From: Chloroflexota bacterium
GTDB lineage: Bacteria > Chloroflexota > Chloroflexia > JAMDCE01
Reading direction: 5' to 3'
DNA: 7,865 bases
Assembly (NCBI GenBank): GCA_023489135.1
Contig: JAMDCE010000141.1
Location: 2,007 to 9,871, forward strand
Shown: piece after piece, positions 1 through 5,239 of the stretch
Layout: each line of letters starts with the position of its first letter
How positions within the stretch are numbered: the first letter of the stretch is position 1
Translations under genes and position numbers: made by a program
Notes under the pieces: generated by a model
What the model was told of the DNA's origin: nothing
Databases searched by the model: none
Seen by the model: the letters and a program-made list of their open reading frames with translations, nothing else

Positions 1-28
1 CAGCGTAAGACCGTTTCTTACCCACCAA
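1..28. repeat. Inverted repeat, left copy (partner 2081-2108)
   Basis: The first 28 bases are the reverse complement of 2081-2108 with one mismatch (27 of 28). The mismatch at base 20 turns CAA of the inner copy into the TAA that stops the TPP gene. The outer copy starts exactly at the window edge. Eight of its bases (TTGGTGGG on the minus strand) also fit the TPP coding sequence (Leu-Gly-Gly), so it could be a microhomology junction. Confidence 0.9.
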
Positions 29-293
29 GCCCGCCAACAAGCTGCGGGGTGGCGGGGCCGTGCCACACGCCAACGCACTCGGACTTACCGGCGATGCGGT
101 TGTAGCCATCAACCATGAAAGATCCGGTAAGCTCGGTCTTGGGATGGAAGGTGCGAATGCCAGGCGCGTCCAGTATGGCGTCGGCGAGTTCATGGCTGGT
201 GTGACCCATGTAGCCGATGACGAGCTTCACCCCCTCTGTCTCCAAGGTTTTTACTACCGCTTTTGCTCCGGTCATCTCTGTTGCTTCTGTCAC
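18..293 (-). CDS. TPP-dependent enzyme, N-terminal PYR-domain fragment (truncated)
   Basis: The 91-residue product resembles the first ~90 residues of the acetolactate synthase/benzoylformate decarboxylase-type thiamine-pyrophosphate enzymes, which normally run to about 550 residues. Visible are the first helix and strand (TLETEGVKLVIGYMG, residues 16-30), then FHPKTELTGSFMVDGYNRIAGK (49-70), where Glu54 falls at the conserved cofactor-activating glutamate (RHEQ in relatives), then the VWHGPATPQLVGGLGG turn. The FAD/central and TPP-diphosphate domains are missing. The GTG start is chosen because AAGGAGG lies 7 nt upstream; an ATG at 275 is the alternative but is 25 nt from that site. The stop (18-20) lies inside an inverted repeat at the window edge, and the family's usual continuation is absent. 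The gene is therefore probably cut by a rearrangement or an assembly end rather than naturally short. It follows the aminotransferase on the same strand. The substrate is unknown; oxalyl-CoA decarboxylase, sulfoacetaldehyde acetyltransferase or another family member cannot be told apart here. Confidence 0.75.
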   Translation of the reverse strand: MTEATEMTGAKAVVKTLETEGVKLVIGYMGHTSHELADAILDAPGIRTFHPKTELTGSFMVDGYNRIAGKSECVGVWHGPATPQLVGGLGG

Positions 294-300
294 CTGAGAA

Positions 301-307
301 CCTCCTT
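301..307 (-). promoter_or_regulatory. Ribosome binding site deciding a GTG start
   Basis: On the minus strand this reads AAGGAGG, a near-perfect anti-16S complement, 7 nt before the GTG at 291-293. It argues for the GTG over the in-frame ATG further downstream (273-275) or the far upstream ATG at 389. Confidence 0.65.
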
Positions 308-522
308 GTGAAAGAATTTGACTACGGTTTGCAACGTCCGGGATTGTGACGGGGTTCTTTATGGCAAACACCCTGGCGGGTGCAACCATCTGTAAAAAGG
401 CTCTAACTTGGATTCTGCCCTTGGGTATTGGAGAGGACTTCCTCGAATTTGTAGCTCGGTCATTAGCGTTGTCTTATTAAGGTACGGTCTCAACGGGGTC
501 GTAGAGGCGCAACAAGGACGAT

Positions 523-550
523 GTAGAGACGCAGCAGGCTGCGTCTCTAC
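523..550. repeat. Perfect palindromic hairpin, REP-like or terminator
   Basis: GTAGAGACGCAGC (523-535) and its exact reverse complement (538-550) form a 13-bp stem with a 2-nt loop, or 12 bp with a CAGG tetraloop. It sits 11 bp beyond the aminotransferase's original stop and before the TPP gene. A related partial arm, GTAGAGGCGC, occurs at 501-510. No T-run follows on the minus strand, so it is not a standard intrinsic terminator. Perfect GTAGAGACGC-type palindromes are familiar as dispersed intergenic repeats in some cyanobacterial and Chloroflexota genomes (recollection). It could also stabilise the 3' end of the aminotransferase transcript. Confidence 0.6.
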
Positions 551-561
551 AAACACAATAC

Positions 562-663
562 CTAGGATTCCAGAAGCGCAGGGGTGGCTGCTTCAATGGC
601 TTCACCCACAATCTCGACCATTTTCACGATCTGTTGCTCGGAAATCACCAGCGGTGGCGCCAT
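562..663 (-). pseudogene. Displaced C-terminal tail of the class III aminotransferase
   Basis: In a different frame from the upstream part, this stretch encodes MAPPLVISEQQIVKMVEIVG followed by EAIEAATPALLES and a TAG stop. It is the typical C-terminal strand and helix of class III aminotransferases (APPLxIT/SxxQIxxxV). Removing one copy of the 26-bp duplication at 665-716 joins it in frame to GLICRPSPNGIA of the main gene and gives a 456-residue protein, the usual family length. As the sequence stands it is not translated in frame and has no start site of its own. Confidence 0.85.
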
Positions 664-1958
664 CGCGATGCCATTTGGCGACGGCCGGCAGCGATGCCAT
701 TTGGCGACGGCCGGCAGATCAGCCCTCGCTTGAAGCATTCTGCGATAACCTGTCTCTCGGCCGTTAGTGGCGGTGTAAACTTCTCTTTGCTGTCCTTGCT
801 GCGCACTAGTTCCACGGCACCTATTAGCCCCAGGGATCTTACCTCTCCCACCAGGGATAGTTCCTTTAGCTGCTGTAGGTTCTGCCATAGCACCTGGCCC
901 TTTTCCCTGGCCTGCTGAGGCAGCTTCTCTCGATCGATGATGTCCAGAGTGGCCAGGGCGACGGCGCAACAGGTGGGATGCCCACTGTAGGTGTAACCGT
1001 GCATAAAGGAGACATCGGGCGGACCGGACACGAATTGATCGTTGATCCTGTCTGACACGGCCACGGCACCCAGGGGAATGTAACCACTGGTGATGCCCTT
1101 AGCCATGGTCATCATGTCGGGAATCACATTCCAGTTCTGAATGCCAAAGTAGGTTCCCGTGCGACCAAAGCCAGTGATGACTTCATCGGCAATGAAGAGA
1201 ACCTCATATTTATCGCAGATCTCTCTGATCTTGGGGAAGTACTCTTTGGGTGGAATGATAACTCCACCCGCTCCCATCACCGGCTCGGCGATGAAGGCGG
1301 CGACCGTGTTTGGTCCTTCAGCCAGGATGGTCTCCTCCAGGGCTTGAGCACACTCCAGGTTGCAGTTGGGATAGGTCTTGCCGAATTCACAGCGATAGCA
1401 GTAGGGGGCCGCGGTGTGGACGAAGCCAGGAGCCATGGGCTCGAACATCTTATGATAGGCCGGGATGCCGGTGGCGCTCATCGTGGCGATGGTGATGCCG
1501 TGATAGCCGTTGCGACGAGAGATGACCTTGACCCTATCGTTTTCGCCGCGGAGCTTCCAGTAGAATCTAGCCATCTTGAAGGCGGTCTCGTTGGATTCAG
1601 CCCCTCCGCAAGTGAACTGAAAATGGTTGAGAGTGCCGGGAGTAAGGGTCGCCAGCCTCGTCGAGAGGTTGATCGAAGGCAGATGAGAGAATCCACCGAA
1701 GGAAGAAGCGAAACCCAAGGTGGACATCTGGTCGAAGGCGGCCTGGGCCAGTTCTTTACGGCCGTGGCCGGCGGTAACGTTCCAGAGGCAGGCCAGGCCA
1801 TCGATGTAATCATTGCCGTGAATGTCGGTGAGTATGGCCCCTTCGCCCTTGACGAAAACCTTGGGCCCCACCTGGGCGTGCTCGCTCAGATTGGTGACCG
1901 GGTGGACAAGATGATCGATATCCTGCTGCATCAAGTCCTTTGCGATTGGGTAGGTCAT
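645..1958 (-). CDS. Class III PLP aminotransferase (omega-transaminase type), frameshifted near C-terminus
   Basis: This is a fold-type I, PLP-dependent aminotransferase that moves an amino group from an amino acid or amine to a keto acid such as pyruvate. Motifs in the 437-residue product are the active-site region LACLWN (55-60), GGAESNETA (118-126, phosphate binding), GYHG (151-154, ring stacking), Glu225 in AEPVMGAGG, IADEVITGFGRTG (256-268, Asp258 to the pyridine nitrogen), Lys287 in AKGITSGY (Schiff base) and HGYTYSGHP (320-328). Arg416 falls where omega-transaminases carry the mobile carboxylate-binding arginine. A cysteine cluster (C187, C190, C199, C203) lies mid-protein. The ATG has AAGGAG 6 nt upstream. 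The last 14 residues (AGRRQMASRWRHRW) are not family-like: the 26-bp duplication at 665-716 shifts the frame and replaces 33 native residues. The protein may be inactive or unstable, so the locus may be a recent pseudogene. The exact substrate (beta-alanine, taurine, GABA or another amine) is not determinable. Confidence 0.9.
   Translation of the reverse strand: MTYPIAKDLMQQDIDHLVHPVTNLSEHAQVGPKVFVKGEGAILTDIHGNDYIDGLACLWNVTAGHGRKELAQAAFDQMSTLGFASSFGGFSHLPSINLSTRLATLTPGTLNHFQFTCGGAESNETAFKMARFYWKLRGENDRVKVISRRNGYHGITIATMSATGIPAYHKMFEPMAPGFVHTAAPYCYRCEFGKTYPNCNLECAQALEETILAEGPNTVAAFIAEPVMGAGGVIIPPKEYFPKIREICDKYEVLFIADEVITGFGRTGTYFGIQNWNVIPDMMTMAKGITSGYIPLGAVAVSDRINDQFVSGPPDVSFMHGYTYSGHPTCCAVALATLDIIDREKLPQQAREKGQVLWQNLQQLKELSLVGEVRSLGLIGAVELVRSKDSKEKFTPPLTAERQVIAECFKRGLICRPSPNGIAAGRRQMASRWRHRW
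665..716. repeat. 26-bp perfect tandem duplication inside the aminotransferase gene
   Basis: Bases 665-690 and 691-716 are identical. The unit begins GCGATGCCATTTGGCG and ends ACGGCCGGCA. Twenty-six is not a multiple of three, so the duplication moves the reading frame and brings a TGA at 645-647 into frame. With one copy removed the gene reads through to the family-typical end at 562. There is almost no homology at the unit borders, so simple slippage on a pre-existing repeat does not explain its origin, though loss of one copy by slippage would be easy. Confidence 0.95.
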
Positions 1959-2236
1959 GGCATTCTCCTTCTCGTCGTTCAGCTTGCGGTTCAGATATTG
2001 TATTCACTCGATGAAGTAACACTACTGCGGAAAACGATGTAGTCTTGGGGTCGGTCGTGGCGTCTGGGAGATCGCCGCCATTGGTGGGCAAGAAACGGTC
2101 TTACGCTGCAGATTCACGCTTTGCGATAATGAGGAGTGAGGTAAGCGAGCCCTTTCTGTAACCAGCCCGTGTGCCACCTCCTCGTGGCCGAACCAAGCAT
2201 AGCACTGCTTACAGTCGTGAAGACACCCTACGCCCC
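1959..2236 (-). other. Long untranslated leader before the aminotransferase
   Basis: There is no credible gene in this stretch. If the promoter at 2237-2265 is used, the aminotransferase mRNA starts near 2230 and has a leader of about 270 nt. The leader could form a stem from GAGGAG (around 2180) pairing with CTCCTC (around 2131) with extra pairs beyond, and it contains the right copy of the 28-bp inverted repeat. I could not match it to any riboswitch or T-box consensus. The aminotransferase ribosome site (AAGGAG, 1965-1970) closes it. Confidence 0.45.
2081..2108. repeat. Inverted repeat, right copy (partner 1-28)
   Basis: This is the inner copy of the 28-bp inverted repeat, lying in the untranslated leader before the aminotransferase. 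No transposase gene lies between the two copies and no target-site duplication can be judged, because the left copy is at the window edge. Confidence 0.9.
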
Positions 2237-2265
2237 ATTATAGCACGGTGAAATGGTGAATGCAA
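2237..2265 (-). promoter_or_regulatory. Sigma70-type promoter for the aminotransferase transcript
   Basis: On the minus strand TTGCAT (2260-2265), a 17-bp spacer and TATAAT (2237-2242) form a strong promoter, with TGC before the -10 giving an extended -10. It begins 8 bp beyond the stop of the YjbQ gene, so the aminotransferase can be transcribed independently of the genes upstream. Confidence 0.65.
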
Positions 2266-2272
2266 CAAGAAA

Positions 2273-2686
2273 TCATTCCCCCAGCACCTTGATGATCACT
2301 CGCTTGGGGCGCTGACCGTCAAACTCGGCGTAATAGACTTGTTGCCAGGGGCCCAAATCCAGCCGGCTCGCGGTGATCGGAACTATCACCTGATGGTGGA
2401 CCAGGAGGCTCTTAAGGTGAGCGTCGCCGTTGGTTTCGCCCGTGCGGTGATGCCGGTAGTCGGGTCCTTGGGGCGCCAGTCTCTGGACCCACTCGTCGAT
2501 ATCCTGGATCAACCCGGACTCGGCGTCGTTGACGTAGACGCCGGCGGTGATGTGCATCGCGCTTACCAGGACCATCCCCTCCTTTATCCCGCTTTTGGCC
2601 ACCGCCTTCTGCACCTCCGAGGTGATGTTTATGTATTCCCGCTGCTTTTTTGTGTTGAAGGTAAGGTATTCGGTGAGAGCTTTCAT
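2273..2686 (-). CDS. YjbQ/UPF0047 family protein
   Basis: The 137-residue product matches the small soluble YjbQ family (UPF0047, often labelled 'secondary thiamine-phosphate synthase enzyme') in full length (usually 130-140). Conserved blocks are [13 protein letters not shown] (42-54, His45 and Asp54), GLIQDIDEW (58-66), [10 protein letters not shown] (86-95, Asp88 and His90), LGPWQQV (111-117) and [10 protein letters not shown] (120-129). Family members form trimers with a polar pocket built from the conserved His and Asp residues. Weak thiamine-phosphate synthase activity is reported for the E. coli protein, but the physiological role is unsettled. The ATG has AAGGAGG 5 nt upstream. The gene lies 84 nt downstream of the BKACE gene on the same strand and probably shares its transcript. 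LGPWQ replaces the commoner LGTWQ. The family call is secure; the biochemical role is not. Confidence 0.9.
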   Translation of the reverse strand: MKALTEYLTFNTKKQREYINITSEVQKAVAKSGIKEGMVLVSAMHITAGVYVNDAESGLIQDIDEWVQRLAPQGPDYRHHRTGETNGDAHLKSLLVHHQVIVPITASRLDLGPWQQVYYAEFDGQRPKRVIIKVLGE

Positions 2687-2770
2687 CTGGTCCTCCTTAC
2701 TTTGCTATACATATGATACACAAACTGAGGGCCTAATGATCGATGGCCTTGTTGAAGCTCGAATCGGCGG

Positions 2771-3604
2771 TTAGGGTTTGGGCTCAGGAGAAAGACCCAG
2801 GATCTTTCTGGCCTCCCTGGGATTGGCAATCTCACGACCGTATTCTCGGGCGAACCTGACTAGCCGCTCCACGAACTGAGCGTTGCTCTTGGCCAGCGCA
2901 CCCTTCGAATAGTAAATGTTATCCTCCATACCTGTCCGGGCATGGCCACCCATTGCTATCGCCAGCAGATTCATCGGCAGTTGGCCTGAACCGACGGCGC
3001 ACACCGACCAGGGAGCATCTGGTGGAAGGCACTCCACCAGGTGCAGCAGTTGCTTGGCCGTGGCCGGCGCCCCGCCTTTGACGCCTAGAACGAACTGGAA
3101 GAATGGAGGGGGGTCGATCAACCCCCTTTCGGCCAGGCGTAGGGCGTTATAGATCATCCCAACGTCGAAACACTCGATCTCCGGCTTTACCCCTTCATCA
3201 AGCATGCGCTTGGCCAGCCGCTCTAGGAAAGCCGGGGAGTTGTAGAATATCCGGTCGTTGAAATTCATGGTGCCCGCGTCGAAGGAGGCCAGTTCTGTCC
3301 TCAAAGACACCACATCCAGCCGGGCCTCCTCGCTGGCCGCTCCAGCTCCACCGCTCGTGCTCAAATTCAGAATAATGTCGCATCCGGCGGCGCGGACCAG
3401 TTCGACCACTCGGGCATAAAGGGCTTTGTCGCAGTTGACTTTGCCGTTCTCATCGCGCACGTGAATGTGGGCGACGGCGGCCCCTTCGCGCCACGCGTCG
3501 ATGGCCGATTGAGCGATCTCCTCGGGTGTAATGGGCAAGTATGGCGTTTTCTCCCGAGTAGGCCAGCTTCCCGTCACGGCGACGGATACAATGAGTTTAT
3601 CCAT
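2771..3604 (-). CDS. BKACE family beta-keto acid cleavage enzyme (DUF849)
   Basis: The enzyme belongs to the family of 3-keto-5-aminohexanoate cleavage enzyme (Kce). These proteins use a divalent metal (zinc) to condense a beta-keto acid with acetyl-CoA and release acetoacetate plus a new acyl-CoA. The 277-residue length is typical, with a TIM-barrel fold. Seen here are VAVTGSWPT (8-16), ITPEEIAQSA (25-34), the metal motif HIHVRD (His46, His48), LNLSTSGG (79-86), SFDAGTMNF (107-115), FDVGM (146-150), GVKGG (174-178) and RTGMEDNIYY (223-232), whose Glu227 is the expected third metal ligand and Arg223/Asp228 the expected catalytic pair. In characterised Kce an acidic residue at position 14 holds the substrate amine. 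Here position 14 is Trp, which suggests a different beta-keto acid. A GGGAGA purine stretch precedes the ATG and a promoter lies at 3680-3708. The gene heads the minus-strand cluster. The family is near certain; the substrate is unknown. Confidence 0.93.
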   Translation of the reverse strand: MDKLIVSVAVTGSWPTREKTPYLPITPEEIAQSAIDAWREGAAVAHIHVRDENGKVNCDKALYARVVELVRAAGCDIILNLSTSGGAGAASEEARLDVVSLRTELASFDAGTMNFNDRIFYNSPAFLERLAKRMLDEGVKPEIECFDVGMIYNALRLAERGLIDPPPFFQFVLGVKGGAPATAKQLLHLVECLPPDAPWSVCAVGSGQLPMNLLAIAMGGHARTGMEDNIYYSKGALAKSNAQFVERLVRFAREYGREIANPREARKILGLSPEPKP

Positions 3605-3679
3605 GTCTCTCCCTTTTCCCTTTCAGCGCAGCAAGATTCTCCAATAGGTAGCGGGTAGAGTCTTCCGGCGGTTTCGCCC

Positions 3680-3708
3680 ATTATAGGATGGGACCCTTTG
3701 GGAGGCAA
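3680..3708 (-). promoter_or_regulatory. Sigma70-type promoter for BKACE
   Basis: On the minus strand TTGCCT (3703-3708), a 17-bp spacer and TATAAT (3680-3685) lie about 75 bp before the BKACE start. The -10 box and the bases after it (CTATAATGGG) are the same as in the promoter at 2237-2265. Confidence 0.6.
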
Positions 3709-3793
3709 ATCCCAACGGGGATCGACGCGAATCGATGCCCCACCCCAAAACGGGCGGCGGCCAGGACTGGCGCATCCTAGATATTGCCGCTTA

Positions 3794-3802
3794 TGATATA
3801 AT
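3794..3802 (+). promoter_or_regulatory. Extended -10 promoter for the SDR gene
   Basis: TGATATAAT is a consensus extended -10 (TGn plus TATAAT). There is no good -35 at 16-18 bp upstream, as is common with extended -10 promoters. The expected start near 3809 leaves a leader of about 120 nt before the SDR ATG. Confidence 0.5.
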
Positions 3803-3930
3803 TTGCCCTACCAATGGCGGTTTCCTCGTCGTTTTTCTGTCTCCGTTTTCCCCATTTCATCTTGGGCAGCTTGCGTTCCTGACTCAGGATGATCTCAGCG
3901 CTTCAGCAAGAAGATTAGAGGAGGTTAGGA

Positions 3931-4695
3931 ATGAGGTTAGAGAACAGAGTCGCGGTTATCACTGGCGGTGGTACGGGAATGGGCCGAGCCAGCGCGAAAT
4001 TGTTCGCCAAAGAGGGAGCGAAGGTCGTTGTGGCGGGGCGGCACTTGGATTCGCTGAAGAATACCGTCAGCTCCATCAAGAGTGACGGGGGTGACGCCAT
4101 CTACGTGCAGACCGATGTGAGCAACCCCGAGGATGTGGAGCGCATGATAAAGACGGCCGTGGAAGCCTATGGCAAGCTGAACATTCTTTACAACAACGCG
4201 GGCCGGCAGTTGGTCAAATCCATAGAGGACACGACGCCGGAGGAATGGGACGCCGTCATCCGGGTCAACCTGCGCGGGGCCTGGTTGGGCTGCAAGTACG
4301 CCGTGCCAGAGATGAAGAAGGTCGGTGGTGGCTCTATCATCAGCACCTCTTCGATTTTCGCCTGGGTGGTGGACCCAGGCCAATCGGCCTACTGCCCCTC
4401 CAAGGGAGGCTTGTACACTCTTACCAAGCAGCTCGCTCTGGAATTAGCTCCCTTTGGCATTCGGGTGAACTGCATCTGCCCGGGCTACATCGGCACCGAC
4501 TATTTGGAGAGAGATTTCTTCGATAAGCAACCGGATCCCGAAGAGGCGCGCAGGAAGGCCGCCGCCCTGCATCCCATTGGCCGCATCGGGACTCCAGAGG
4601 ATATCGCCTATGGCGCCCTGTACCTGGCCTCCGACGAGTCTGCTTTCGTGACCGGACATGCTCTTACGATCGACGGAGGTTATACCGTAGTCTAG
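3931..4695 (+). CDS. Short-chain dehydrogenase/reductase (classical SDR)
   Basis: This 254-residue Rossmann-fold oxidoreductase interconverts an alcohol and a ketone or aldehyde. Motifs are TGGGTGMGR (11-19, cofactor binding), VVVAGRH (32-38, where Arg37 after the second strand favours NADP(H)), TDVSNPED (61-68), NNAGR (88-92), Asn113 in VNLRG, the catalytic Ser140/141, Tyr154 and Lys158 (STSS...YCPSK), PGYIGTD (184-190) and the C-terminal VTGHALTIDGGY (240-251). The length is typical of FabG/glucose-1-dehydrogenase-like SDRs. The ATG has AGAGGAGG 6 nt upstream. The gene is divergent from the BKACE gene and may act in the same pathway by reducing or oxidising a keto or hydroxy acid; this is inference from position. 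The specific substrate cannot be named, and annotation as FabG would be over-precise. Confidence 0.93.
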   Translation: MRLENRVAVITGGGTGMGRASAKLFAKEGAKVVVAGRHLDSLKNTVSSIKSDGGDAIYVQTDVSNPEDVERMIKTAVEAYGKLNILYNNAGRQLVKSIEDTTPEEWDAVIRVNLRGAWLGCKYAVPEMKKVGGGSIISTSSIFAWVVDPGQSAYCPSKGGLYTLTKQLALELAPFGIRVNCICPGYIGTDYLERDFFDKQPDPEEARRKAAALHPIGRIGTPEDIAYGALYLASDESAFVTGHALTIDGGYTVV

Positions 4696-4725
4696 GCGAC
4701 CCGTGCGGCAAACCGCAAGAGCGCA

Positions 4726-5019
4726 TTACAGAGCGTGAACCAATTCGATTTCGTAGTCGACCAGTTCCGCTTCGCTTCTTAGATTCTCGATGTAGTTCAC
4801 TACCTTGGAGAGAACCTCGTTGGCGTGTCTCCCATCGTTGCTGACGCAGGCGATGCCCAGGGTCGCCACCTGCCAGAGATCCTGGGTATCGACTTCGGCA
4901 ACGGAAACGTTGAAGGTGTTTCGCACCTTGGCTGTGACGGACCTCAGGACCATCCGCTTATCCTTCAATGAATGTCCCTCGGGAAGGCTCAGTTCCAGTC
5001 TACACGCTCCAACGATCAT
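4726..5019 (-). CDS. YlxP/DUF503 family protein
   Basis: The 97-residue product covers the whole DUF503 family. Signature blocks are HSLKDKR (16-22), RNTFNVSVAEVDTQDLWQ (33-50), LGIACVSND (54-62) and a C-terminal helix HANEVLSKVVNYIENL (65-80). In Firmicutes the family member YlxP is encoded beside infB and rbfA and is linked to ribosome biogenesis; its biochemical role is not settled. Here it stands alone, convergent with the SDR gene (30-bp gap) and divergent from the PBP gene. GAGGAG lies 9 nt before the ATG. Expression is probably constitutive, but I see only a weak candidate promoter (TTGACT at 5152-5157 on the minus strand). Confidence 0.92.
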   Translation of the reverse strand: MIVGACRLELSLPEGHSLKDKRMVLRSVTAKVRNTFNVSVAEVDTQDLWQVATLGIACVSNDGRHANEVLSKVVNYIENLRSEAELVDYEIELVHAL

Positions 5020-5055
5020 CGATTTATTCTCCTCATTCCAAGCATTCTGAAGCTA

Positions 5056-5064
5056 TGGTATAAT
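5056..5064 (+). promoter_or_regulatory. Extended -10 promoter for the PBP gene
   Basis: TGGTATAAT is a consensus extended -10 on the plus strand, with TTCCAA as a poor -35 at 17 bp. It would give a leader of about 170 nt before the PBP start, containing the palindrome at 5124-5151. Confidence 0.45.
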
Positions 5065-5123
5065 GTAGCCTGCTTATGTCATGTTTCTTCCCTGTTTCGG
5101 TTATGCGGCAGTGGTGTGAAGTG

Positions 5124-5151
5124 ATAACGGTTTATTGTAGCTAAACGTTAT
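5124..5151. promoter_or_regulatory. Operator-like inverted repeat upstream of the PBP gene
   Basis: ATAACGGTTTA (5124-5134) and TAAACGTTAT (5142-5151) are inverted copies, apart from one extra G, separated by 7 bp. It is AT-rich, unlike a terminator, and lies between the divergent DUF503 and PBP genes. It overlaps a possible minus-strand promoter (TTGACT at 5152-5157). The size and spacing suit a dimeric repressor, but no regulator is identified. Confidence 0.4.
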
Positions 5152-5239
5152 AGTCAACGTGCCAGACCGTGGAGGAATAATTCTCTTTCCGTCTAGAGAC
5201 TGACTTTGCCGGCGACTCTCCGGTTGCAGAAGGACGGCC

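Larger units (their letters stand above)
3605..3930. other. Divergent promoter region between BKACE and SDR genes
   Basis: This 326-bp gap has no credible gene. It holds one promoter for each strand (3680-3708 minus, 3794-3802 plus) and the ribosome site of the SDR gene. The roughly 85 bp between the two promoters (about 3709-3793) include ATCGACGCGAATCGAT (3721-3736), an imperfect palindrome that could be a regulator site. It is too short and too weak to call. Confidence 0.5.

Noticed and set aside
408..767. A 119-codon plus-strand frame crossing the palindrome and the duplication
   Set aside because: Low-complexity composition, no domain, and overlap with the true C-terminal coding of the aminotransferase on the other strand.
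1344..2042. A 232-codon open frame on the plus strand
   Set aside because: It lies wholly opposite the aminotransferase, which has full family motifs; the frame has no recognisable domain and is a shadow.
1..2108. Transposon or invertible switch bounded by the 28-bp inverted repeat
   Set aside because: No transposase or recombinase between the copies, and flipping the segment would not join any gene in frame; an edge artefact is simpler.
2120..2236. T-box or riboswitch in the aminotransferase leader (GGTGGCAC near 2175 on the minus strand)
   Set aside because: The T-box core GGTGGnACCGCG is not matched, there is too little room upstream for a stem I, and no terminator with a T-run follows.
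3735..4085. A plus-strand frame starting before the SDR gene
   Set aside because: It runs through the SDR promoter and then the SDR gene in another frame; no ribosome site or family resemblance.
4704..4717. Bidirectional terminator between the SDR and DUF503 genes (TGCGG CAAA CCGCA)
   Set aside because: Only 5 base pairs and no T-run on either side; possible, but too weak to annotate.
5171..5176. GGAGGA as the ribosome site of a leader peptide or an earlier PBP start
   Set aside because: No ATG, GTG or TTG follows at usable distance, and a TGA at 5201 blocks the PBP frame.
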